In this document: one piece after another, positions 6,379 to 14,162 of the stretch
How positions within the stretch are numbered: position 1 is the stretch's first letter
Layout of the letters: each line of letters opens with the position of its first letter
Origin: Candidatus Heimdallarchaeota archaeon
GTDB taxonomy: Archaea; Asgardarchaeota; Heimdallarchaeia; Heimdallarchaeales; Kariarchaeaceae
Direction of reading: 5' to 3'
Assembly: GCA_015522385.1 (NCBI GenBank)
Contig: WAMJ01000268.1
Span: forward strand, 1 to 15,297
DNA length: 15,297 nucleotides
Notes under the pieces: model-generated
What the model was told of the DNA's origin: nothing
The model's database searches: none
Seen by the model: the letters and a program-made list of their open reading frames with translations, nothing else
Made by a program: the position numbers and the translations under genes

Positions 6379-7490
6379 TATCTATTCTTTCCAAAAGTAT
6401 CACTCCAATCTTCATTCCACCAAGAAACAAAACGAGGTAATCCATTTGTATCTATTTTATATAATCCTTTACGACCATGAGTTCTATTGAAAAATACTTG
6501 TAATTGTCCTTGTTCTAATTCTTTTTCTGCTTGATCTGTTAAAATAATCTTATTTGGTTCTAGCCCCCAATAAGCATCTCCTTGATAAGCAAAGTATCTT
6601 GATAAATCAGATTTAACAATATCAATATTCTCACCCTCTTTAGTTCTAGTAGATGTAGAATCGGCTAGAAATTGAAAAGAGGTGGGATCATCTTTATTAA
6701 TTTCTTTTATATCAAGACCTAGAGTATTAGCTACTTGAGTATCAGCAACATCACTTATTTTTTTCTCTGCATCTGCTTTCTCTTTGATATCTAAATTCCG
6801 TAATTGATTCTCTAGAACTTTGACCTTCTCAGTATTACCATTCGCACGAGCACGTTGAATGCCATCTACAATCTTTTCACGGGCAGAAGTTTTAAGAGTA
6901 GACTCACTCTCCCCCTTATTCTTAACCCCCTGTAATTTCAACTTCTGCAATTCTTCCATCCCGGCAGTAGTGCCAGCATACCCCAATTCTGCAAAATTCT
7001 TTAATTGATCAGGAGTTCCATTTTCAAGTAGATTCGTGAGTGCCTTATCCCCCTCATCATCTAAATATTTATAAAGTACTTCTTTATTCTGTAATAGGTA
7101 ATCTTTGATCTGAGTAGGATCACTTTCAGAAGCAGCACGTAGAATAGGAGTAGCTTTCTTCATGTGGTCTTCTGCTTCTTTTAATTTACCTTGCTGTTGA
7201 AAATCCTTAATCTTTGCACGACTAGCTTCAGTAACTTGGATTAACTGCTCATTCTTAATCTGACGATCTTCCTCTGCCTTCTTTTCCTGCTCTGCAATAT
7301 AATCAGGAGCAGTAGTTCTCTGCAACTCCCCTAATTGGATCTGTGCTTGCTGAGTTTGAATATTCCTTAATGTACGATTTTGACGTGCCTCATCCATTTG
7401 AGCACCAAATTGCATACCACGCATATAACCCTCTATAGGGGCTGTGGCAGCCTCACGACCATAAGAAGCGATTAATTGATTAAGTGACAT
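6378..7490 (-). CDS. Internal virion/ejection protein, coiled-coil, 370 residues
   Basis: The protein is Gln-, Glu- and Lys-rich and predicted by eye to be largely alpha-helical. Residues from about 28 to 115 have long heptad-like charged stretches (TQQAQIQLGELQ, EQEKKAEEDRQ), consistent with a coiled coil. No enzyme motif is seen. Between the Gly/Ala-rich 330-residue protein and the 1151-residue protein, it takes the place of the second of three ejection proteins in P22-like phages. The N-terminus (MSLNQLIASYGREAATAPIEGYMRG) resembles other podovirus internal proteins in style only. ATG 7490 comes one base after the upstream stop, with AGGA about 10 bases before it. The assignment as a virion protein is by context. 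Confidence 0.6.
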   Translation of the reverse strand: MSLNQLIASYGREAATAPIEGYMRGMQFGAQMDEARQNRTLRNIQTQQAQIQLGELQRTTAPDYIAEQEKKAEEDRQIKNEQLIQVTEASRAKIKDFQQQGKLKEAEDHMKKATPILRAASESDPTQIKDYLLQNKEVLYKYLDDEGDKALTNLLENGTPDQLKNFAELGYAGTTAGMEELQKLKLQGVKNKGESESTLKTSAREKIVDGIQRARANGNTEKVKVLENQLRNLDIKEKADAEKKISDVADTQVANTLGLDIKEINKDDPTSFQFLADSTSTRTKEGENIDIVKSDLSRYFAYQGDAYWGLEPNKIILTDQAEKELEQGQLQVFFNRTHGRKGLYKIDTNGLPRFVSWWNEDWSDTFGKNR

Positions 7491-7491
7491 T

Positions 7492-8484
7492 TTAGTATGT
7501 TCCTGAGCTGAATTGCATTGGTCTTGTTAAAGCATTATCACCATATTTCTGTTGCATAGAATAAAGATTACCACCACCCGGAGCAGAAGCAGCACCAGCA
7601 GTTCCACCACCTCCACCAAAGCCACCATAACTTAGCATACCATATAGACCCATACCAGATTGTATGGCTCCTGTCCAAGCACCAGCAGCACCAAGAGTTC
7701 CAGCAGCTTGTGCTTGCCCCTGCTGACCATATAAATTAGCTACATTAGAAGCATAATTACTTCTCATTCCAGCCAGTCCTGAAGTTGCAGATTGGCCAAT
7801 ACCAGCCAATCCAGCATATCTATTCATTGGGTCTACATATCCACGCTGATACTGTTCCTGCTCTCTAGCAACTTGTGTTTGATAATCTTGGAAAGCACGA
7901 TTACGAGCTGCTCCAAATTCCTGAGAAGCAAGGTTCTGTCCCAATTCCATAAGGCCACGATAACGAGATCCACTCATTAATTCACCACGTCTTGCTTTAA
8001 CACGATCAAGAGCTCGTAATCCTTCGGAACGACGGAATTCATATCCGGGGTCTTTCCCTTTATTGAAATCCTCTGCTGTGTAAGAGAAGGAAGAAGGCAT
8101 ATTCTCTGACCATCTTATTGCAGGACCAGAACCTACTTTAGTACCAGCAGATCTTGCTAGAACTTTACCACCAAAAATCCCTGCTGATGACAAAGCCTCA
8201 CCTGATGGTCTGATTCCTCCTAGTAATGTTCTAGAGGGAGGTGGACCTCCATTTACATAACCACTATTAAGCATTGATTCATACTTATTAAGACCACGCA
8301 ACCCAGCCTCTCGGAAGGGTTTGTACTGTTCTTGGGTTATATCGAACTGGCGAGCTTGCTCATCTATCCCACGCTGAGTGGCATCAGAGCTTTGTTGTGC
8401 AGCTCTACCACTTGCTTTTGCACCTAGATATCCAGAGACAAGGGCAGTACCTCCAACAATTGCTGCTGCTGTAGCAAATGGCAT
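7492..8484 (-). CDS. DNA-transfer/ejection protein, Gly-Ala-rich, 330 residues
   Basis: The start MPFATAAAIVGGTALVSGYLGAKASGRAAQQSSDATQRGIDEQARQFD is, up to about residue 50, the recognisable opening of podovirus DNA-transfer proteins: a short hydrophobic Ala/Gly helix followed by a Gln-rich helix. In the middle lies YEFRRSEGLRALDRVKARRG (about 147-166), also common in this group. The C-terminal third is rich in Ala, Gly and Tyr, with a GGFGGGGG run near residue 290. Such proteins are packaged in the head and leave with the genome to help it cross the envelope. ATG 8484 overlaps the stop of the sulfotransferase-like gene (TAATG), with AGAGGA eight bases upstream. It is the first of three adjacent ejection-type genes. 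Confidence 0.75.
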   Translation of the reverse strand: MPFATAAAIVGGTALVSGYLGAKASGRAAQQSSDATQRGIDEQARQFDITQEQYKPFREAGLRGLNKYESMLNSGYVNGGPPPSRTLLGGIRPSGEALSSAGIFGGKVLARSAGTKVGSGPAIRWSENMPSSFSYTAEDFNKGKDPGYEFRRSEGLRALDRVKARRGELMSGSRYRGLMELGQNLASQEFGAARNRAFQDYQTQVAREQEQYQRGYVDPMNRYAGLAGIGQSATSGLAGMRSNYASNVANLYGQQGQAQAAGTLGAAGAWTGAIQSGMGLYGMLSYGGFGGGGGTAGAASAPGGGNLYSMQQKYGDNALTRPMQFSSGTY

Positions 8485-8942
8485 TACATTAGTCCTCTTA
8501 TATATTTAATCATATCATGATTCTGTATATTTTTATTAATCATTTTTTCAGCCCTATCTACATCAAAATAATTCTTTTTGCCACAGTAATACCAAATATC
8601 CTCAAGTCTCTTATTAATATCTTCATATTCTATGTGGATGGCATTTTTAATTGTGTTTAATTCTTCTTCTAAATATTCTAATAAATTTCTATTTATTTTC
8701 TTACCAACAGCTTTCTCTAAGGAGAATAGACATTTATCAATGTCCCTATGGATGACAATAATAGGATCATCTTTTTTTATAAAATTCTTGATCCAAGGAT
8801 ATGCTGTAGTTGAATCACCTTCCCAACCTTTTGGGTAATCCGAGTATGCAATCCCTTCATGAGCGCATTCACCACTCTCATCTGTTAGGAAGTGAGAAAG
8901 CCAGCAAGTTCGGGAACGTGGAAGGGCTAGAATATAGAACAT
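8484..8942 (-). CDS. Sulfotransferase-like P-loop protein, 152 residues
   Basis: The N-terminus (MFYILALPRSRTCWLSHFL) matches the sulfotransferase phosphosulfate-binding loop (family form LPRSGTTWL), and VIHRDIDKCLFSL about 75 residues on matches the second nucleotide-binding motif (RDPxxxxxS). Known sulfotransferases move sulfate from PAPS to sugars or proteins; small phage relatives of unknown substrate exist. At 152 residues it is about half the usual length and may bind a nucleotide without transferring sulfate. I chose ATG 8942, two bases after the upstream stop, rather than the in-frame start at 8969 inside the fibre gene, because the conserved loop begins at once. The C-terminal half is extremely AT-rich (lines at 8521 and 8641 give about 17-22% GC by hand count), unlike its neighbours, suggesting recent gain. 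It sits between the fibre gene and the ejection genes. Confidence 0.65.
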   Translation of the reverse strand: MFYILALPRSRTCWLSHFLTDESGECAHEGIAYSDYPKGWEGDSTTAYPWIKNFIKKDDPIIVIHRDIDKCLFSLEKAVGKKINRNLLEYLEEELNTIKNAIHIEYEDINKRLEDIWYYCGKKNYFDVDRAEKMINKNIQNHDMIKYIRGLM

Positions 8943-8944
8943 AA

Positions 8945-9730
8945 TTATACTGTTATATCCACAGACCAAGTGGAACTTACTACGGCACCCGTACCCAATG
9001 TAGCCTGTATAGTAAGAAAATCTCCAGCAGAAACTGATACACTATTTGTCGAATCAGTAACCATAGCTGTTGACAATGCAGTAATTGTAACGGTTAGTGG
9101 AGTAGTTCCACCATTTTTATGTAAAGTATAAGTAACATCATCACTAACACCACTACCATGCTTTACCCTAAAATTAGTAATAGTGCCAGAATAGGGGCAA
9201 ATAGATTTGGTGAATTCTGATAGAGAAGAATCAGTGTAATACCCCGGAGAAAAAGCGCAATAGTTTGTAGAAGATGAAGTGTTGCTAAAGGCTGAACCTA
9301 TTAATCCACCAACCATAGAATGCACTGTTGCCGGAGGATCATTCTTTTTCTCACTAATAGTATTCCAACCATCAGTCGCATCATTTGTTTGTAATGTTAT
9401 ACTCTCATTTTGATCGAGTGAGAGAGAAGAATTTGATCCATCTATATCATCTAATCCATTTGGTGTAATAGTAAGTGAAGTTGAATCTAAATTTTTAATC
9501 GTTACCTTAAACTCACCAGTCTCAGAACCAGTTGATGTATTTGTTATGGTTGAGACAGCAGGTAGAGTAGTTGTGAGTGAAGTTCCAGTAAACTCTAGAG
9601 TATCTTCATTATCATTTTTATCAATTATATAATCGGCTGTTTTTGCATTTACTCGACTCTTGAAATTTGCATCAAGTTCTGCTTGTGTTAGTTCGCTACC
9701 TTTTATACTTCTTTGCCGTATATTGCTCAT
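8945..9730 (-). CDS. Tail fibre / receptor-binding structural protein, 261 residues
   Basis: The opening SNIRQRSIKGSELTQAELDANF is the short N-terminal segment seen at the start of many phage fibre proteins. It is followed by a beta-rich domain with TITPNGLDDIDGS and LDQNESITLQTNDATDGWNTIS (about 90-125), a pattern of trimeric fibre repeats. After a linker with NDPPATVHSM, the C-terminal half (about 140-261) is Ser/Thr-rich and predicted all-beta, with YTLHKNGGTTPLTVTI and VSVSAGDFLTIQATLGTG, common in fibre tip domains. The likely role is host binding, anchored to the tail through the N-terminus. No hydrolase motif is visible. It lies six bases after the 83-residue gene. Confidence 0.65.
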   Translation of the reverse strand: MSNIRQRSIKGSELTQAELDANFKSRVNAKTADYIIDKNDNEDTLEFTGTSLTTTLPAVSTITNTSTGSETGEFKVTIKNLDSTSLTITPNGLDDIDGSNSSLSLDQNESITLQTNDATDGWNTISEKKNDPPATVHSMVGGLIGSAFSNTSSSTNYCAFSPGYYTDSSLSEFTKSICPYSGTITNFRVKHGSGVSDDVTYTLHKNGGTTPLTVTITALSTAMVTDSTNSVSVSAGDFLTIQATLGTGAVVSSTWSVDITV

Positions 9731-9736
9731 ATTTAT

Positions 9737-9988
9737 TTACTTAGTAACCCAAGCCCCATTTTCATAAAAATTAAAAACATTTGTAGTAGTATTATATATT
9801 ATCATCCCATTTTTGGGACTTAAGCTATCCCTCTCAGAGATTGTCATTTCTTTAACCTTGAAGGTATCATTAGAAAAATATTCTACTATTTTCTTATAAA
9901 AGATATTAATCCATTTTTTCCATGCAGTATCAGCTTGTATATTCCCAGAAACTAATTCAATTATAGAAGGTGGTGGAGATATTGCCAT
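9737..9988 (-). CDS. Small structural protein with a fibre-type motif, 83 residues
   Basis: The N-terminal half is helical (SGNIQADTAWKKWINIFYKKIVEYF). The C-terminal half ends in EMTISERDSLSPKNGMIIYNTTTNVFNFYENGAWV, a motif that recurs in phage fibre and structural proteins, often near their ends. It lies three bases after the gp10-like gene and seven before the fibre gene, so it is probably part of the tail. It is too short for a full fibre and could be an adaptor or chaperone. It is more AT-rich than the large virion genes. Function is not known. Confidence 0.55.
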   Translation of the reverse strand: MAISPPPSIIELVSGNIQADTAWKKWINIFYKKIVEYFSNDTFKVKEMTISERDSLSPKNGMIIYNTTTNVFNFYENGAWVTK

Positions 9989-9990
9989 AA

Positions 9991-11814
9991 TTAAACCCTA
10001 TTCTTACCGATTTCAAACTCCAGCCCTTCAATTCTTACTTGCTCATCAAAAGTCCCACTTAATTCAAAGGTGCGTGAGCGGAAAGACCCAAGTCTGGTTA
10101 TTGTATGATCTGGATTACTAATATCTATTGTTCTCCCAATATTGAAAGTATCATGATTACCATCTGCCCACTTAACAGTTAATATCTGACTATTTGAAGT
10201 TTTATCACCAATATATCTTACTTTATGACCAATCTTACTAGCTCGTGTGCCAAAATCAAGGTGTCCCATACGAAGTGTTATTGGAATTTGTGTTCCAGAT
10301 GATCCTGTAGAAGAGACATATCCAGAAGATACATATAGATCCCTTGTAATTGTTACTGATGCACCAGCACTCTCAGTTACAGCAGGAGCAGTCACAGTGG
10401 TTATTGATGTAGAAGTGGGAGTTCCAGATACAATATAAGAGGTATTATTCCCGGCATTAGTAGCACCTACAACATCAATCTCATCTCCATCACTAAAGAC
10501 AGATAGATCAGTTGAAACAGAATTTATCTTACTTGTTGCATTATCAAAAGAGATATCAGTTCCAGTTACACTCTCTACACCTTCCACATATACAAGAGAA
10601 TTAGTAGCATCTTGTGGGTTAAAATCATCAAGAATTGAGATATAATCTCCATTACTTAATATCCCCTTACCACTAATTCCTGTAGAAGTTGATGTACTGA
10701 TTGTCCACCCGACGAGAGGGAATTGTGGAATCTCAGAATATGAGTGTTCCCAGAGAGTCCATGTTTTACTTCTTGCATTATAAACAAGAGTATCTCTAGG
10801 GATTATAGTTGCTCCACTCTCATATAATGTACAAATATAATATGTTTTACCACCACTAGAGAATCCAGAGCCAATAACATCAATACCATCTACAATCTTA
10901 GCAGTAGTCAAATACGAATCTGTTGGAGGTGTACTTACTTTTTCTGGCTTAAATCCAGCAATTCTATAAGACCCAATCTCTCCTGAATTAGAAGCACCAA
11001 TAAAATAAAGAATATCACTCTCTATCCAAACACTCTTACCATCATTACAACCAATATTATAAGATATATCATCTCTGGATGAGAGAGGAGAACCTGTTGT
11101 ATTCGCAGCATCCCAAAAATACTCTATAGTCTTTGTCCCAAGTACAACAATATTGTCGTGTATTTTGCCAATAAAGACACCTGTATCTGGTTCTTTCTCA
11201 GCAGTAAGAACATTCAAAGTATCCCATTGTAGAGGATTCTCTACATCACATCCACTAATTTCCCCATTAGTAGATAAGACATACATAGTTCCATCAAGTG
11301 TTACAGTCCCATGTGCTAGGGTATTTCCTAGATCTGCTGGGAATCCTGAGAAATCATAAGCAGGTGATCCGCTCTCAGCAGCCCAATTACCAACCCCGGT
11401 CATCTTCAATACATTATTACTTGAAGAGATAATCCATCCTTCATTATTCTCAGTGTCAATCAATACAAGGTAGGAACCAACTTCTGCAAAATAACATCTT
11501 TCTACACCAGAAGTAATTGATAGGGTCGTTCCAGAGATATAAGAATCAATGTATACTGTATCATCATTGACAATATACAATTTATTCTGAGAGGACCAAT
11601 AATGGATTGCTCTACCTTTATCTCCAACACTAAGTTCAGAGGCTACCTCAATAATATTAACAGATGGCCTTTGAGTGGCGTATAATATACCCTCTGGGTA
11701 ATTATCATAAACGATATTTGTGCTCAAAGAGGAAGCAGTAACGATAGATGCGCCGGAAAACTCCTCAATGTTGAGGGATGGAGTGACTGGAATCTTTACT
11801 GTCTCACGGGCCAT
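9991..11814 (-). CDS. Tail hub / packaged-DNA stabilisation protein (P22 gp10-like), 607 residues
   Basis: A long, beta-rich protein that directly follows the gp4-like adaptor, as gp10 follows gp4 in P22-type phages. The N-terminal 100 residues contain GDKGRAIHYWSSQNKLYIVNDDTVY (about 63-87), a string typical of podovirus gp10-like tail hub proteins that close the head after packaging. Repeated short beta elements (residues 85-400) may form a propeller-like fold. The C-terminal part (about 400-500) is Ser/Thr/Gly-rich, followed by FRSRTFELSGTF and a final IEGLEFEIGKNRV. Its ATG shares a base with the upstream stop (TAATG). Identification is from order and a few strings, without an alignment, so the exact homologue is uncertain. 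Confidence 0.7.
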   Translation of the reverse strand: MARETVKIPVTPSLNIEEFSGASIVTASSLSTNIVYDNYPEGILYATQRPSVNIIEVASELSVGDKGRAIHYWSSQNKLYIVNDDTVYIDSYISGTTLSITSGVERCYFAEVGSYLVLIDTENNEGWIISSSNNVLKMTGVGNWAAESGSPAYDFSGFPADLGNTLAHGTVTLDGTMYVLSTNGEISGCDVENPLQWDTLNVLTAEKEPDTGVFIGKIHDNIVVLGTKTIEYFWDAANTTGSPLSSRDDISYNIGCNDGKSVWIESDILYFIGASNSGEIGSYRIAGFKPEKVSTPPTDSYLTTAKIVDGIDVIGSGFSSGGKTYYICTLYESGATIIPRDTLVYNARSKTWTLWEHSYSEIPQFPLVGWTISTSTSTGISGKGILSNGDYISILDDFNPQDATNSLVYVEGVESVTGTDISFDNATSKINSVSTDLSVFSDGDEIDVVGATNAGNNTSYIVSGTPTSTSITTVTAPAVTESAGASVTITRDLYVSSGYVSSTGSSGTQIPITLRMGHLDFGTRASKIGHKVRYIGDKTSNSQILTVKWADGNHDTFNIGRTIDISNPDHTITRLGSFRSRTFELSGTFDEQVRIEGLEFEIGKNRV

Positions 11815-12533
11815 TACTGTTGTGTTCTCTGATCAGGTTGTATAAAAATAGATCCATCCTCTGTATCCCAAGATAGAGCTAATAGAAGTGCCTCTTTCGC
11901 CTCATTCCTTAGAATCCTTCTCTCCAAAATATCAAGTCCAGTCCCAGCAGCAAGACGTACAGCAAGGCCATAAGTTATTGCTTCTAACCATTCAGATGGG
12001 AAATCAAAGTTATCTCCTGCTGCATCCATATCTTCGATTGGGTCTTGGTAGAGGATTTCTAAGGTGTAATCTGATGCAAAGGTGGCACTTGGAGAAGGCC
12101 AAATATGTAATGTTCCATTATCAAGCTTGGGGTCATAATAATAGTTAACAGGAGTTCCCTTGCTGTCCTTGTCAGATAGATTATAATACTCTTGACGAGT
12201 CATCTTGGTTAGGACGACATCAATGGTTGAGCTAGTCTCTCTACGATAGATATCAATAATACGCAGAGGTCGATTCATACTTATTTGTCCAGTAGCTCCT
12301 AAGGTGTATTGATAATCCCCTTCTACTGGAGTGATTGATGCCTGTTTAATTTTCCATAATTGTAGTCCATAGGCTTGCCATGCCTTTAGCATCTTATTTA
12401 ATACACGAGAGGAACGATTGATTTGATCAGTGGTAGGTGTTACACCCTCTCCTATCTCTCCAATTAAGAATAAGGAATCTTTGATCAATTCATCACGATT
12501 AGTTGTATAGTCTACGCTTCCTGAAGTTGCCAT
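11814..12533 (-). CDS. Head-to-tail adaptor / tail accessory factor (P22 gp4-like), 239 residues
   Basis: The N-terminus carries TNRDELIKDSLFLIGEIGEGVTPT (about 11-34), then ATDQINRSSRVLNKMLKAWQAYGLQLWK-type helices (about 35-62), a hallmark of gp4-like adaptor proteins that bind the portal ring and extend the neck. The middle is beta-rich (YQYTLGATGQ, RPLRIIDIYRR), with the family-typical TRQEYYNLSDKDSKGTPVNYYYD (about 111-133) and WPSPSA. A final helical segment (EWLEAITYGLAVRLAAGTGLD) follows. It would join the portal to the gp10-like hub encoded next. The start at 12533 has only a weak ribosome binding site; an AT-rich leader of about 15 bases separates it from the 29-codon ORF. Confidence 0.78.
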   Translation of the reverse strand: MATSGSVDYTTNRDELIKDSLFLIGEIGEGVTPTTDQINRSSRVLNKMLKAWQAYGLQLWKIKQASITPVEGDYQYTLGATGQISMNRPLRIIDIYRRETSSTIDVVLTKMTRQEYYNLSDKDSKGTPVNYYYDPKLDNGTLHIWPSPSATFASDYTLEILYQDPIEDMDAAGDNFDFPSEWLEAITYGLAVRLAAGTGLDILERRILRNEAKEALLLALSWDTEDGSIFIQPDQRTQQ

Positions 12534-12548
12534 TTATTTATATACCAA

Positions 12549-12638
12549 TTAAATTTTTATAGCGAAGTCGTAATTATAGACCTCGGCTTTTGCGTCACGG
12601 AGAAGAAGCAAGAGTAAAACTAGAGGCAGATATCTCAT
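12549..12638 (-). CDS. Possible 29-residue signal-peptide-like ORF
   Basis: The gap between the esterase stop (12640-12642) and the adaptor start (12533) holds a short ORF that begins one base after the esterase stop. The product starts MRYLPLVLLLLLLRD, a basic residue followed by a run of Leu, and then AKA, an AxA-type signal peptidase I site, leaving the 11 residues EVYNYDFAIKI. It therefore reads like a signal peptide with a very short mature part, or the remnant of a longer secreted protein cut short by the cassette event. No clear ribosome binding site is seen, and translation could be coupled to the esterase. At 29 codons chance cannot be excluded. Confidence 0.4.
   Translation of the reverse strand: MRYLPLVLLLLLLRDAKAEVYNYDFAIKI
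12563..12585 (-). terminator. Weak stem-loop, possible attenuator before the tail genes
   Basis: On the minus-strand RNA, CGAGGUC pairs with GACUUCG (seven base pairs with one G-U) around a nine-base loop. The following bases are A-rich with only a short U run, so this is not a strong intrinsic terminator. It lies at the cassette/tail-gene border and overlaps the 29-codon ORF. Confidence 0.25.
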
Positions 12639-12639
12639 A

Positions 12640-13392
12640 TCACCATCCCGCCGCTATAAGTGCATCAACCCAGTCTTGTGAACCTCTGTCATACGAGCGA
12701 ATGCCCATGTGAGAGTCGAACATGTACGGGTTGGTGCCGAGTGTTTTCGTTAAATTCGCCCCAGCGATGACGTTTGGATTGCCTGCGAATGTCGCTAATG
12801 CGGCATCAACCGCAGGACTGCCTGTAGAAGTTGACCATGAATTGTTATAAACAGAAAACCCGATAGCGACTTTAATGCCGTTTGCAAGATAATAATTGAC
12901 GATGTTTTCTATTGCTAATTGGTAGTTTGCGCCAGAAACCCCTAACACTGAGTCAGCTTGTCCATTGGCCATAAATATCCAGCGTTCATCGTATTTTCCG
13001 CGCTGAACCTCAGTCAGTGCCGCAGATAAATAGCCGTTTTGATCCCATCCTGCATCACTGCTGCTAAATGGAGTTCCTAGTCCAGTTCCAAGGCTGTCAC
13101 CAGTCCAGTGCTGCGCCCATGACGTTGAACCTACCGCGCAATTTCTGAAATGCGCCCATATTTTTCTTTTTATCCATAGCCCTTCTGAAACTTTAGGCCA
13201 TAAACTTCCGTAATACCCATTTACCGGCGTTATATCATCACCACGCGGCTGTATTGGATCTGCGTTGGGACAACCTCGCAGCGCGACAGTTGGTGCACCA
13301 TCCTGTTCTGCGACAGTAGCAAGTTGCCGCTTGCCTCGCTCATTAGACTGGCCAATAACGGAAACTATTACTGATTTGCTACGCGCAGTCAT
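12640..13392 (-). CDS. SGNH/GDSL-type esterase (sialate acetylesterase-like), 250 residues
   Basis: Block I is GQSNERG with nucleophile Ser16. Block II is VGSTSWAQHW with Gly88. Block III is ANGQADS (about 142-148), in the place of the QGESD motif of sialate O-acetylesterase-like proteins. Block V is DSH, giving Asp226 and His228. This fits an SGNH hydrolase that removes acetyl or other ester groups from carbohydrates. No signal peptide is seen, as expected for a virion protein. I start at ATG 13392, which shares a base with the lectin stop (TGATG); the extended frame begins at a TTG three bases earlier. Right beside a lectin-like protein, it probably deacetylates capsule or O-antigen at the cell surface during attachment. 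Codon use and GC are unlike the phage background. Substrate unknown. Confidence 0.8.
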   Translation of the reverse strand: MTARSKSVIVSVIGQSNERGKRQLATVAEQDGAPTVALRGCPNADPIQPRGDDITPVNGYYGSLWPKVSEGLWIKRKIWAHFRNCAVGSTSWAQHWTGDSLGTGLGTPFSSSDAGWDQNGYLSAALTEVQRGKYDERWIFMANGQADSVLGVSGANYQLAIENIVNYYLANGIKVAIGFSVYNNSWSTSTGSPAVDAALATFAGNPNVIAGANLTKTLGTNPYMFDSHMGIRSYDRGSQDWVDALIAAGW

Positions 13393-14162
13393 CAATAAAA
13401 ATCTTTCTTAATTGGGTTGAATGGAGACGATATGAGTCTATTGACTATATCCTGTATATTCCCCGGCAAACCTGATGGCGAACTGGTTGTCCCATCTGAT
13501 GTGATTAAACAATGGCAATCTCTAAATTGAGTGTTTGAGTCCGGCGTTGCTGTTCCTGCTGCGGCAGCTCCCCAGCCCCACCCGTAAGTAGCATCTAGCG
13601 TACTGCCATTTATCGCGCTCATATCGTCAGTTTGTGACAATGAACCGTTTTTGTATGTATAACACGTCATCGTTGGAGCATCAAAAGCAAAAAAGGCATG
13701 GTTCCATGAGCTGTTTATAAATTGAGTAGAAGACGCTGTCCCGGTGTTTGTACCATCGCCATCATCGACAAAAAAACGAATATTGCCGTTGGTTGCAAAT
13801 ATCAGCCTTATCCCTCTCGCTCCCGTAGAAGTTGTGGATCCAATGTACGATCCCTGCGATGTCGGTGCAGCTCCATTTATCCAGAACCCAAGCATAAATG
13901 AGTTTGCTCGTAAATCTACCGCTCCAGCACCAACGGGCTGTTCAACATGACCAGTTGAGCTTGCTGCTGCTTTTGTCGTAAATGCACCAGGATTAGCCCA
14001 TAACTCAGCATCTGTTAGTGGAGAGATGATTTGAGCGTCATAATTATTTCCACTTCGGTCAACGACTGGACCACTTGTGACGGCTTGAACACCGGGCAGC
14101 CAGAAATTGTAGTCTGGGTGCAGAATGACATCTTGTTTTCGCTGAACGTTACCTAAATTCAT
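13392..14162 (-). CDS. LamG/concanavalin A-like lectin-domain virion protein, 256 residues
   Basis: The central part (about residues 75-220) has the pattern of a laminin-G/concanavalin A-like jelly roll: NSFMLGFWING, a GNIRFFVDDGDG strand pair, then SSWNHAFFAFDAPTMTCYTYKNGSLS, equivalent to the family's WHHVAVTYD...YVNG signature. Such domains bind sugars in phage tail and surface proteins. The N-terminal 60 residues (ILHPDYNFWLPGV, VVDRSGNNYDA) resemble the lead-in of phage lectin-domain proteins. It starts in an ATGA overlap with the gene before it and ends in a TGATG overlap with the esterase, so the three genes should be translated together. The likely role is carbohydrate recognition that positions the esterase. 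Its composition (near 50% GC in sampled lines, with local variation) differs from the flanks. Confidence 0.72.
   Translation of the reverse strand: MNLGNVQRKQDVILHPDYNFWLPGVQAVTSGPVVDRSGNNYDAQIISPLTDAELWANPGAFTTKAAASSTGHVEQPVGAGAVDLRANSFMLGFWINGAAPTSQGSYIGSTTSTGARGIRLIFATNGNIRFFVDDGDGTNTGTASSTQFINSSWNHAFFAFDAPTMTCYTYKNGSLSQTDDMSAINGSTLDATYGWGWGAAAAGTATPDSNTQFRDCHCLITSDGTTSSPSGLPGNIQDIVNRLISSPFNPIKKDFY

Noticed and set aside
8943..8969. Longer sulfotransferase-like start at 8969
   Set aside because: It would overlap the fibre gene and add residues before the conserved loop, with no ribosome binding site. ATG 8942 is two bases after the upstream stop.
12573..12578. Perfect TATAAT on the minus strand before the adaptor gene
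   Set aside because: No reasonable -35 element lies 16-18 bases upstream, and AT-rich sequence gives such matches by chance.
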